DNA of 42,705 bases, taken from assembly GCA_013298865.1 (NCBI GenBank), contig JAAFJL010000025.1, forward strand, positions 1 to 42,705. The letters run 5' to 3'. The notes beneath the pieces are model-generated. The model made no database searches, was not told the origin of the DNA, and saw only the letters and a list, made by a program, of their open reading frames with translations. Each line of letters starts with the position of its first letter. Within the stretch, counting starts at the first letter, position 1. A program made the position numbers and the translations under genes. The stretch is from Cytophagales bacterium. Lineage in GTDB: Bacteria; Bacteroidota; Bacteroidia; Cytophagales; Spirosomataceae. This document shows, one piece after another, positions 16,862-24,725 of this stretch.

Positions 16862-18982
16862 ATGAAATTAAATTTGAAAACCACAATTTTGAAGTACTTC
16901 CTGTTTCTTCTTTTTTGCATTGCATTTTACAATAGCAATGCTCAGACAACTCCTTCAACCAAATGTGTTTACGACCCCGATGAATCTGTACAAGAGTCTG
17001 CTCGTCAGGTAATTAGACAAATGAATGCCTTTTCTGAGAAAAATCCGCAAGCTCGAAAATCTGCATTGAATGGAGTCGTTAAATTACCTTTAGTTGTTCA
17101 TGTTATTGAACCGTCAACAAGTACAAGTCTAATTACAGATGCCCAAATTGCAGCAATGGTTGCTAATTTGAACGCTTCGTTCAGGGCAACTGGAGCTTTT
17201 GCTGGTAGTACAGACATTGAAATTGAGTACGAATTGGCCAAACAAGACCCAACTTGTGCCGCAACTACGGGTATTACTCGGTACGATGCTTCGGGTAATG
17301 CTACTTATGTTTCTAAAGGAGTTTTTGCTAATGGGGTTTCGTGGGCAACTGTACAAAGTTGGCGAACTTGGGATAAAAACCTGTATGTTAATGTCTGGAT
17401 TGTAAATAAATTAGACAACGGTGCAGGAGGAGTCGGTGGACCAGGAGATGGATTAATTGTTTTGGCAAATGAAGTAAAAACTGCCAATGAACAAATTTCC
17501 CCTCATGAAATTGCCCATTATTTTGGTTTAGCACATCCTTTTCTGAACGACCCAACACCAGGCACAACAACCAATTGTAATTGTGGCGATGGCGACGGTT
17601 TGGCAGATACGCCATTGTTGATAAATTTTGGACTTACCTCTACTTGCAGTCATATTTGGGGATGTTCTCCCGCAAATCAGAGCATCATAAATCCTTGTAC
17701 AAATGCAGCTTATGGCAATATTCAAGAGAACTTTATGAATTATTTGAATGTAGGTTGTGGAAAAAGATTTACGCCAAATCAAAAAACTTTCATGCGTACT
17801 TACTTGGAAAACTTTCATGCGTCTTTGCTCACTTCGCCAGTTTTGCAAACAACTCCGATTACGCCAACTGCCATACTTACAACACCAACGTCTTTTTGCG
17901 TAGGCGGAACAGCATTTCCAAATATCCCAGCGAGCTGTTTGTGTAGTACAGTGCAAACTACAACAATCAATGGTACAGCACAGACAAATTTAAGTTTTAG
18001 ACCTACGCTAAGTGCAGGACAAACCGCAAACTGGACGTATGTTCTGACTTGTGCCAATGGATTGACGAGTACCAAAAATGTGTTATTTTATAATCCAGGC
18101 GTTAGCAATATCCAAACCGTTTGTGGCTCTGGCAATATGTACAGTATTACTTATTCAAACGCCAGTAATTATGTCGTCACGACCTCCGCAGGGACGATTT
18201 CTGGAAATTCAGTCATCAATATTCCTGTGGGAACAAATGCTACTTTGACCGTAAGTGATGCTGCGGGTTGTGGAGGAAACCAGCAAACTATTACAAGTCC
18301 GTGTTGTTCTTCTGGACCAATTGCTCTTGCTGCTTGTGTTCCTGTGGTTTCGGGTGCTGCGAGTAGCTCTGGAATTAGTGCGTTTACATTTAACACCATT
18401 AATTCTACTTCCACTTTGGCAAATATTGAAGGTAATTATGTGGATAGAACTTGTAATCAACAAACCACCGTGATTCCAGGAAATACTTATGCAGTAACAA
18501 TTGATGGCTTTGGTTTTAAACAAATGTTCATTGATTTTAATAACAATGGCTTGCTAACCGATAGCGGAGAAAATGTTGTAGTTTTTAATACGGCAAATGC
18601 TAATTACTCAGGAAATATCACGATTCCGACAACCGCTACAAAAGGTGTGCCTTTACGGGTGAGAGTAAAATCCGACAATTGGTCGGCGACTAATCCTTGC
18701 ACATTGGGTTCGGGGTCTGCTTCTGGACAAATTGAAGATTTCACAGTTACCATCGCTGTGCCTCCCGCAACGATTACAAGTATAGTTTCTGGAAATTGGG
18801 AGGCAATAACAACTTGGGATTTGAACAGAATCCCGATTGCAGGCGATAGAGTAGTCATCGGTGCTAATCATCAAGTTTCGGTCAATAGCACGAATATAGC
18901 AATTGGAAAAAACATTGAGTATAAAACCAACGCCAAGATTATTTTTAACGTAGGAAATTTTAATTTGAAAGTTGGGTATTGA
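16862..18982 (+). CDS. Secreted M43 (pappalysin-like) zinc metalloprotease with GEVED domain
   Basis: A GTG 30 bases upstream (16832) would add ten residues before the signal; the ATG at 16862 places a clean signal peptide at the N-terminus (hydrophobic FLFLLFCIAF, cleavage after NAQ), so I choose it. The catalytic site is SPHEIAHYFGLAHPF, HExxHxxGxxH with ligands His215, His219 and His225, followed by ENFMNYLNVGC as the Met-turn of M43 enzymes. Residues about 500-640 form a GEVED-type domain (MFIDFNNNGLLTDSGENV through GQIEDFTV). The last 70 residues (SGNWEAITTWDLNRIPIAGDRVVIG) resemble a G8-like strand pattern. No T9SS C-terminal domain is visible, which is odd for this enzyme class. Confidence 0.88.
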   Translation: MKLNLKTTILKYFLFLLFCIAFYNSNAQTTPSTKCVYDPDESVQESARQVIRQMNAFSEKNPQARKSALNGVVKLPLVVHVIEPSTSTSLITDAQIAAMVANLNASFRATGAFAGSTDIEIEYELAKQDPTCAATTGITRYDASGNATYVSKGVFANGVSWATVQSWRTWDKNLYVNVWIVNKLDNGAGGVGGPGDGLIVLANEVKTANEQISPHEIAHYFGLAHPFLNDPTPGTTTNCNCGDGDGLADTPLLINFGLTSTCSHIWGCSPANQSIINPCTNAAYGNIQENFMNYLNVGCGKRFTPNQKTFMRTYLENFHASLLTSPVLQTTPITPTAILTTPTSFCVGGTAFPNIPASCLCSTVQTTTINGTAQTNLSFRPTLSAGQTANWTYVLTCANGLTSTKNVLFYNPGVSNIQTVCGSGNMYSITYSNASNYVVTTSAGTISGNSVINIPVGTNATLTVSDAAGCGGNQQTITSPCCSSGPIALAACVPVVSGAASSSGISAFTFNTINSTSTLANIEGNYVDRTCNQQTTVIPGNTYAVTIDGFGFKQMFIDFNNNGLLTDSGENVVVFNTANANYSGNITIPTTATKGVPLRVRVKSDNWSATNPCTLGSGSASGQIEDFTVTIAVPPATITSIVSGNWEAITTWDLNRIPIAGDRVVIGANHQVSVNSTNIAIGKNIEYKTNAKIIFNVGNFNLKVGY

Positions 18983-18992
18983 GCATAAGAAA

Positions 18993-19033
18993 TCACCGCA
19001 AAGTCGCTTAGGAAATTAGCGTCTTTGCGGTGA
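18993..19033. terminator. Hairpin between convergent genes (TTTGCGGTGA repeat)
   Basis: The arms at 18993-19008 and 19018-19033 match in 15 of 16 positions (TCACCGCAAAG core). The hairpin fills the 55-bp gap between the M43 and MBL genes and may serve both. There is no clean T tract. Wording of this kind (CTTTGCGGTGA) recurs between genes in many Bacteroidota as I recall it, so it may be a dispersed repeat. Confidence 0.6.
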
Positions 19034-19037
19034 AAAA

Positions 19038-19943
19038 TTATTTCTTGACCTCCGTCAATTCCTCATAAGCAGACAATAAACCTCGCCCGATTCCGTCGCC
19101 TTTCCATTCTGTTACGCCAGGAATTGAGGTTGATTTTAGGATTTCTTCTTTGGCTTTGCCAGCTTTTACTTCTGAGTCAACGAAGAGTAATAATTTTTCT
19201 AAATAATCTTTAAAAGCCTTGATGTCCTCTTTATTTCCTGTGATTTTCTCAGGGTCAAAAGCGTGACCAAAGACAAAAATTGTTTCATTGTCAAAAGTAC
19301 TGAGGGTTTTATCTAAGACTTTTATCCAACTATCAATATTTGCCCCAGCAGACCTGTCCACAAAAGGATAACGACGATTGAAAAGCAAATCTCCTAAATG
19401 GGCAACATTGGCATTCTCGAAATGTATAATTGAATCCCCATTGGTATGACCAGCACCAAAATAATATGCCTTGATTCGCTCCTTTCCTACTTTTTGTTTC
19501 CAAGTATCCGTAAAAGTTACATCTGGATACAATTGTTTTTCCTCACTTTTTTGCTTTACAGCAGACGCTTTCTGATTCAGCAGAGAGTTTTGATGAGCAA
19601 CTACGTGTTCAACCAAGCCTTTGAAAGAAATATTTCCAGCCGTGTGGTCGCCGTGATGATGGGTATTGATGAGGAGTTTAAAAGGACTGGTTGATAACTT
19701 TTTCAACTCATCAATTAAGTGCTGAGATTGTTCTTGAAATTGAGAATCAACCACGACTAAACCTTTGGGCGTTTGCAGAAAAGCAATTGTTCCGCCTTTC
19801 TCAGAAAACACACTGACACCACCCCGTAACTCCTTGATTTTATAAGGGTTATCAGTAACTGACTTTGCCCATAAACCACTCGGTAAAAGACTAAAAGCCC
19901 CAAAAGTTAAGGCTGAGTTTTGAATAAAATTTCTACGATTCAT
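19038..19943 (-). CDS. Exported MBL-fold metallo-hydrolase
   Basis: The 301-residue protein has an N-terminal NRRNFIQNSALTFGAFSLLP stretch, a twin-arginine-type or Sec signal. The metallo-beta-lactamase fold is shown by NTHHHGDHTAG (ligands His95, His97, Asp99, His100), GAGHTNGDS (His166), HLGDLLFN (Asp185) and VFGHAF (His227), so a dinuclear zinc site is complete. The spacing is that of the broad class of periplasmic MBL hydrolases and B-type lactamase relatives; the substrate is not evident, and resistance should not be assumed. Its start region and leader form the left copy of a 41-bp direct repeat; it probably once followed the TMEM175-like gene directly. Confidence 0.88.
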   Translation of the reverse strand: MNRRNFIQNSALTFGAFSLLPSGLWAKSVTDNPYKIKELRGGVSVFSEKGGTIAFLQTPKGLVVVDSQFQEQSQHLIDELKKLSTSPFKLLINTHHHGDHTAGNISFKGLVEHVVAHQNSLLNQKASAVKQKSEEKQLYPDVTFTDTWKQKVGKERIKAYYFGAGHTNGDSIIHFENANVAHLGDLLFNRRYPFVDRSAGANIDSWIKVLDKTLSTFDNETIFVFGHAFDPEKITGNKEDIKAFKDYLEKLLLFVDSEVKAGKAKEEILKSTSIPGVTEWKGDGIGRGLLSAYEELTEVKK

Positions 19944-19957
19944 GGGGTTGGGGGATT
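19917..19957. repeat. Left 41-bp direct repeat of the XisHI cassette
   Basis: It is identical in 40 of 41 bases to 21523-21563. It covers the first nine codons of the MBL gene (MNRRNFIQN) and its leader GGTTGGGGGATT. Because this copy belongs to the intact gene, the other copy is the remnant. Confidence 0.92.
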
Positions 19958-20087
19958 GATGAAATTTGATAGAGATACAGAAATGAGAAATTCGATTATT
20001 TGTTAGTCATTTTTGTAGGTAAGTATGAACTTGACAGTATCAGAATTAAGTTATTATTATATTTGCTAAAGATTTGGATAGGTTGTA

Positions 20088-20795
20088 CTAACACCCCATC
20101 GCCATTTCAAAAATAATTGTTTTCAAGATTTTTTTTCCTGTTTTTTTATCAATACCTGAAATTTTGATAAAGTAGTGGCTAATCATTACAGTACCAAAAG
20201 GGTATTTATTGTCCAAATAAGATAGCCATTCCTTATGATTTTCAGTTTCAATGATTTCGTTTTTAACATCTTCTAAAGTAACTTCAGGAAAAAGAGTTTG
20301 TTCAGATTCTGAGTAGCTCAAACATTTATAATTGTTGTCATTACTGATTTTATTTATTGTTTTCCAGTCGGATTGATAATGTTTCCAATCTATTAAGTCA
20401 AGATGAGGTCCCTCACCTTGTATTGACATGCTGGTCATATATGATTGTTCAATCTTTATATCATTTATAATCTTAGAGTATTTTAGCGAGAATGTTTGTT
20501 GTTGTAAATCGTCTCCTAAGTCAATAAAAACTGTAATACTATCCCCATTAATATTCTGCAATTGCCCTACATCATCTTTTTCATAATCCCATAATTTTAA
20601 ACTGTCAAAAATAACTTCTATTTCAGCAAATTTAAGATGAAGTACTTGACTGCTATCAATATTCTTTTTGATTGTTTGCGTTTTTGTAATGGAGTATGTA
20701 TCCGCTAAAGCTTTCTGTGATACAGGTTTTGTTTCATTACAACAAAGTGTAAATGAAAGAATGAAAAAACTAAAAATTAAACGCATATATCTCAT
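20088..20795 (-). CDS. Hypothetical lipoprotein-like protein
   Basis: The 235-residue protein starts with MRYMRLIFSFFILSFTLCCNE, a hydrophobic segment ending in two cysteines that could serve as a lipobox, although the position before Cys is not ideal. The mature part is rich in charged residues and alternating strands (VFIDLGDDLQQQTFSLKYSK, EIETENHKEWLSYLDNKYPFGTVMISHYFIKISG). No family is recognised. Internal Met4 is an alternative start. It lies 69 bases downstream of xisI on the same strand, within the direct-repeat-bounded cassette, and so is likely cargo of the insertion. Confidence 0.7.
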   Translation of the reverse strand: MRYMRLIFSFFILSFTLCCNETKPVSQKALADTYSITKTQTIKKNIDSSQVLHLKFAEIEVIFDSLKLWDYEKDDVGQLQNINGDSITVFIDLGDDLQQQTFSLKYSKIINDIKIEQSYMTSMSIQGEGPHLDLIDWKHYQSDWKTINKISNDNNYKCLSYSESEQTLFPEVTLEDVKNEIIETENHKEWLSYLDNKYPFGTVMISHYFIKISGIDKKTGKKILKTIIFEMAMGC

Positions 20796-20864
20796 TCTCC
20801 AACTAATTATAACTAATATTCCTGAGACTGAAAGTCAGTAAAATCTATAATAATAATAAACCAT

Positions 20865-21203
20865 TTAAGCCATCGCAAATCCAGAAATCTCCCTCATGTA
20901 TGGTGCATGAAAACCTAAAACAAGGTCTTCTTTCGGTACGCCAGCATCTAACAATAATTGAGCTACAGGTATATCAGTAACATCGTGTTGTACCCAAATT
21001 TTATCGTTTCGGATGTCAAAATGAAAAACGCAATAATGAACTCTTCTGCGGTTTTCAAATCCCACCCGCACTAACTGATAACTATCCCTAAGCGTATCAA
21101 CAATTATTTCATTTTCTACGTCTGGGAGATTGGCTGGCGTTATTTTAGCATATTTTTCTAAAATATTGGTAATAATATTGCGGTAATTTTCTATTTTATC
21201 CAT
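20865..21203 (-). CDS. xisI: XisI family protein
   Basis: The full-length 112-residue protein closely follows the XisI pattern: MDKIENYRNIITNILEKYA at the start, then YQLVRVGFENRRRVHYCVFHFDIRNDKIWVQHDVTD, AQLLLDAGVPKEDLVLGFHAP and a short tail. XisI and XisH were named as factors needed for excision of the fdxN element in Anabaena, yet the families are widespread without any such element and their biochemical role is not settled. The start overlaps the end of xisH by 13 bases (21191-21203), so the two are translated together. Confidence 0.92.
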   Translation of the reverse strand: MDKIENYRNIITNILEKYAKITPANLPDVENEIIVDTLRDSYQLVRVGFENRRRVHYCVFHFDIRNDKIWVQHDVTDIPVAQLLLDAGVPKEDLVLGFHAPYMREISGFAMA

Positions 21204-21421
21204 TTTACAACAGTATTTAAGTCTGGATTAACAACGATAATTTTCATGTTTATTTCCTTTATAACCATCTGAGGAAAAGGAAGTTCAAAAACCTCTTCAT
21301 AGACGTTATCCGTTATGCCTACGTACAAAATTCTTTCAGGTTCTTTTGTCTTCAAAGCAATTCGATAATCAATGAATTGCCCCACAGCTAAATGAAAATC
21401 ATATACCTTTGATCTTGCCAT
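21191..21421 (-). CDS. xisH: XisH family protein, N-terminally truncated
   Basis: The 76 residues match only the C-terminal half of XisH (about 135-140 residues): KVYDFHLAVGQFIDYRIALKTKEPER, ILYVGITDNVYEEVFELPFPQ, and IIVVNPDLNTVVKWIK. The missing front half normally carries the conserved PD-(D/E)XK-type residues, including the V-E-I-K-S element just before the segment retained here. No trace of it is seen in the 100 bases upstream, which instead hold a TAAATTTG box about 22 bases before the ATG. The gene is therefore a remnant or a naturally shortened partner of XisI. Confidence 0.8.
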   Translation of the reverse strand: MARSKVYDFHLAVGQFIDYRIALKTKEPERILYVGITDNVYEEVFELPFPQMVIKEINMKIIVVNPDLNTVVKWIK

Positions 21422-21522
21422 TATGGATTTAATTTTATTTTCACAAATTTAACCACAATTTTAAGTTGTTACTATCCGTGTAGCATAATTCCAAAGGAAT
21501 CTTAGCTTCTTTATTCTATTAT

Positions 21523-21563
21523 GTTTTGAATAAAATTTCTACGATTCATGGGATTGGGGGATT
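21523..21563. repeat. Right 41-bp direct repeat of the XisHI cassette
   Basis: It matches 19917-19957 with one difference. On the minus strand it follows the TMEM175-like stop codon and restarts as ATG plus the codons MNRRNFIQN, then runs into unrelated sequence: a broken second start of the MBL gene. Confidence 0.92.
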
Positions 21564-22137
21564 AATTTTTTACAATTTTCTCAATATTCTTATCAGGAAT
21601 CAGCCAAGTAATTGCTACTAACACAAAAATTGCACAAGAAACCAAAGGTAAAAAGTAGGCTATTATTGTAGCGATTGAATATAAAATAAGTGATACTAAT
21701 TCTTTACGTCTATTACTGAGTACTTTTTTTAAAAAAGAATCTTCATCGTGTATTTTCAATAAACTTTTGGTTAAAATTGAATACGCAAACCCTGACATAA
21801 AAGCTACTATTGAGTAACATAAAACGGGTAAAGCCGCAAAATGTGATGTTCCCATCCATCCCGAAACAAAGGGAAGGAGCGATATCCAAAATAACAAATG
21901 ACCATTTGCCCACAATACTTTCCCATTGACGTGTCTGACTACTTGAAACAAATGATGATGATTATTCCAGTAAATCATGACGAAGACAAAACTCAGGATA
22001 TAACTCAGGAAAATGTCCAAAACAGGACGTAAATCTACAAAATTGGCACCCTTTGGCACTTTCATTTCTAATACCATGATTGTGACAATAATGGCTAAAA
22101 CACCATCACTAAATGCTTCTAATCGGTTTTTTGTCAT
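21562..22137 (-). CDS. TMEM175/DUF1211 family putative potassium channel
   Basis: The 191-residue membrane protein has about six predicted helices. The start MTKNRLEAFSDGVLAIIVTIMVLEMKVP carries the family motif R...FSDG (Arg5, Phe9-Ser10-Asp11), and YWNNHHHLF is the second conserved stretch. Bacterial TMEM175 proteins assemble as tetramers of one six-helix repeat and conduct K+ with low selectivity. It lies 46 bases downstream of the CotH/LTD gene on the same strand. Its stop codon (21562-21564) lies at the edge of the right 41-bp repeat. Confidence 0.88.
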   Translation of the reverse strand: MTKNRLEAFSDGVLAIIVTIMVLEMKVPKGANFVDLRPVLDIFLSYILSFVFVMIYWNNHHHLFQVVRHVNGKVLWANGHLLFWISLLPFVSGWMGTSHFAALPVLCYSIVAFMSGFAYSILTKSLLKIHDEDSFLKKVLSNRRKELVSLILYSIATIIAYFLPLVSCAIFVLVAITWLIPDKNIEKIVKN

Positions 22138-22183
22138 TCCATCATTTAAGTTAAACTAAAATTCATTTTGATATAGGGTAAGG

Positions 22184-24598
22184 TTATTTTACAACTAATT
22201 TTTGAACAATATTCTCGCATCGAACAAAATACATCCCTGATTTAAAATTCGCAATAGACACTAACATATTTTCTTGATAATCAGACTGATACATTTCCAA
22301 TCCAAGTGTGTTCAGAATCTGAATCTTGACAGGTTTCTTCACGCCTTCGAGCCTAATTCTAATTTCCTGACTCGCTGGATTGGGCATAATTTTTATTGCG
22401 AAATTTGATACAGGTTCTTCGCTGGCAAGCACAGTTGAAGTTGTTCCGCCAGTCCCTGTGCCACCTGAAGTAGGAGCTTTTTCATTATCTGTTCCAAAGG
22501 TTGGGGCTTGAGCTTTAAACTTGCCAGTGCCATTCGGATTACGAGCATACGCTACATCATTTTGCTGAATTCCAAATGTTACACTATCTGCCAGTTGCTC
22601 TAATGGGGTATATAAATAAACAAATTCTCCATCGCTCGACAATTTGAAATTTGTATGCAGAGGACCTTGTTTTTCATCTTCATCTGCCCAAATAGTCAGA
22701 TACCCTTTCCCTGAAATTTTTGTTCCCGTAGGAATTGCCCATTTTTTAGGTTTGGCAATGTCGTCCGTTAAAAAATACCCACTCACATCTACGGTATTAT
22801 CGCTTTTGTTGTATAACTCAATCCAGTCATCAAATTGATTGCTTTCATCTTTTGCTCCTGTTTTATTTGAAGCCACTAACTCATTGATTACCAAACTACT
22901 CGCTACTGAATTTGTGCTTGATTGTACTCGATAAATAAAAATATCATGTTCTGCTCCAACTGGGGCATAACTCACAGATTTTGCAGTATTATTGCCCACA
23001 GCTTCTACATAAAAACGGATATAAGTTGAAGCCTTTTGTTTTGGAATTTTTACCCCAAATATTCCATCTTTCGCTACTAAATCATCATTTTTTCCGTCAT
23101 CAAACATTTCTATTTTTGTAAAACGTCCATAAATTTCTGTTCCATAATACAAAAAAACTTGGGATACTGGAGTAGCCGTGGCAATTGCTGTACGCACTGT
23201 AACATCCTCATTAGCAGTAGGTTTCTGCCAAGCAACTCCGTTAGCATACATATTTACGCTTTGAATCGCAGGGGCAATTTCTTTTACTTCTGCATTTGCC
23301 AATAATGAATTTCTACGATTGGTAATAAAACTTTTTATCTTCTGAATTTCACTCTGAAACTGTGCGTAAGTTGTCGGTTTTTTAGGGTCTGCTTTTACAA
23401 CAGAATCTATCTGAGCAGCGTATTTATCCAATAAAGCCGAGGATGATTTTTCATCAAAATACTCACTAATTAAAGTTCTGAGATGGGCTAAATATCGTTG
23501 TCTAATGGTTGGAGCTTGCAGGAGTTTGTTTAGCAAGGGATGAGTCGTTTTTTCTTGATTATAAAAAGGACTCCAAGTAGCCGCATTAGCCGCCATGACA
23601 GTATTTCCGTCATAATCATAAGAGATAAAGCGTCCTGTTGTGGTTTCGTGGGTCAAGTAATAATCCATCCCACCTTTGTTGATGTAACTATCATCGTCAG
23701 AAAAGATATTTTCAGACGCTAAATGCCAAGTCTCACGGTCAATATCCAAATATTTACCTACCTCTTCTTCTAATTTAGCAATTTCGGTTTTGTTCAAAGC
23801 CTTTGTCATTTGCAGAAAATCCTTCCAAGGCTCTTTTTGTCCTGAACTATGAAGCGTATAGTATTTTTTGTAGGTAGTTGTATCATCATCAATGTAGTTC
23901 AATGAAGAAGTTCCAGCTCCAAAATTTCCTCCTCCTCCGCCACCGCCGCCACCTACGGGAGGAGTTGTACCTGTACCTGAAGGGGCTTCACAACGCCAAT
24001 TTGAGCCATCTTTATTTGGAAACCATTCTCCCAAAAAATCCTTATTTTCTTGTTGAATATTCTGATACGTTCCCCAATCTTTTCCATTAATATAAAGGTG
24101 TACAAAACTGGCTTTGGCTGCCAACATATTTCTACGAATATTGTGGTAATAGAAAACTTCTCGTAGAAAAGAAGGGTCTTCAAAAGAATTATTAAGGTTG
24201 AAAGTCTGATAACCATCAATATTTTGCTTTGGTTTTATGAAATCTAAAGAAATATTGAAAGAAAATTTTTCAGATGTAGAACTTGCTACTCTTTGATAAG
24301 ACGTTTGCCCCTTGAAACGTATGCCAACACTATCATACTTTACTCCATTGATGGTCATGTTGGCTAAAATCTCTTTTTTAGAGGCATAATTTGCCTTCAT
24401 TTGAGCAATGAAATCTGATTGGGTAAAAGTAATATTCATGACGGTAATTTTAGTTTCGTCATAAACTCCGGTAGCAGGTTTACCGCCCGATTGCAGCATT
24501 TTACCATCGGTAGAAAAATAAAATTCTCTTGGTAAATTCTGTGAAAAACCAGTGGCAGAAAATAGTAGGAATGTAAAAAACAGAAGAGATTTTTTCAT
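22184..24598 (-). CDS. Secreted CotH kinase family protein with LTD and T9SS type A C-terminal domain
   Basis: The 804-residue protein carries a Sec signal (MKKSLLFFTFLLFSATGFSQ), a CotH domain (KYDSVGIRFKGQTSYQ, DGYQTFNLNNSFEDPSFLRE, DWGTYQNIQQENKDFLG, FISYDYDGNTVMA) interrupted by a Gly-rich linker (GGGGGGGGG near residue 220), a region of extracellular beta strands, a lamin-tail domain (INELVASNK, DDWIELYN, FLTDD, about residues 565-690), and a C-terminal sorting domain (KIMPNPASQEIRIRL to GMYFVRCENIVQKLVVK) typical of T9SS cargo. It is thus exported to the cell surface. CotH proteins may phosphorylate secreted proteins; the target is unknown. It is a second CotH gene besides the one at 13227. 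Confidence 0.92.
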   Translation of the reverse strand: MKKSLLFFTFLLFSATGFSQNLPREFYFSTDGKMLQSGGKPATGVYDETKITVMNITFTQSDFIAQMKANYASKKEILANMTINGVKYDSVGIRFKGQTSYQRVASSTSEKFSFNISLDFIKPKQNIDGYQTFNLNNSFEDPSFLREVFYYHNIRRNMLAAKASFVHLYINGKDWGTYQNIQQENKDFLGEWFPNKDGSNWRCEAPSGTGTTPPVGGGGGGGGGNFGAGTSSLNYIDDDTTTYKKYYTLHSSGQKEPWKDFLQMTKALNKTEIAKLEEEVGKYLDIDRETWHLASENIFSDDDSYINKGGMDYYLTHETTTGRFISYDYDGNTVMAANAATWSPFYNQEKTTHPLLNKLLQAPTIRQRYLAHLRTLISEYFDEKSSSALLDKYAAQIDSVVKADPKKPTTYAQFQSEIQKIKSFITNRRNSLLANAEVKEIAPAIQSVNMYANGVAWQKPTANEDVTVRTAIATATPVSQVFLYYGTEIYGRFTKIEMFDDGKNDDLVAKDGIFGVKIPKQKASTYIRFYVEAVGNNTAKSVSYAPVGAEHDIFIYRVQSSTNSVASSLVINELVASNKTGAKDESNQFDDWIELYNKSDNTVDVSGYFLTDDIAKPKKWAIPTGTKISGKGYLTIWADEDEKQGPLHTNFKLSSDGEFVYLYTPLEQLADSVTFGIQQNDVAYARNPNGTGKFKAQAPTFGTDNEKAPTSGGTGTGGTTSTVLASEEPVSNFAIKIMPNPASQEIRIRLEGVKKPVKIQILNTLGLEMYQSDYQENMLVSIANFKSGMYFVRCENIVQKLVVK

Positions 24599-24725
24599 AT
24601 TGATGATTAGTATTTGTTTGGTTTCATTCGATTAATCTACTTCAATTAGTTCATCACAATTCCACCTCTACCCAATCATCAATTTGTTTTTCATCGTTTG
24701 GTTTCTTGCGAAAGTATTTTACTTG

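Larger units (their letters stand above)
19917..21563. mobile_element. Putative inserted cassette: lipoprotein, XisI, truncated XisH
   Basis: About 1.6 kb is bounded by 41-bp direct repeats (19917-19957 and 21523-21563). Removing one repeat and the 1565 bases between joins the TMEM175-like gene to the MBL gene with only about a dozen bases between them, which is the likely older arrangement. No transposase or integrase lies inside. The name XisH/XisI comes from cyanobacterial element excision, but the mechanism of this insertion is unknown. Confidence 0.65.

Noticed and set aside
19038-19943. Beta-lactamase resistance gene
   Set aside because: The MBL zinc motifs are complete, but the fold is shared by many hydrolases and nothing marks this one as a lactamase.
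20865-21421. Active site-specific excision system
   Set aside because: No recombinase such as XisF is present and XisH is truncated; the family name does not prove excision activity.
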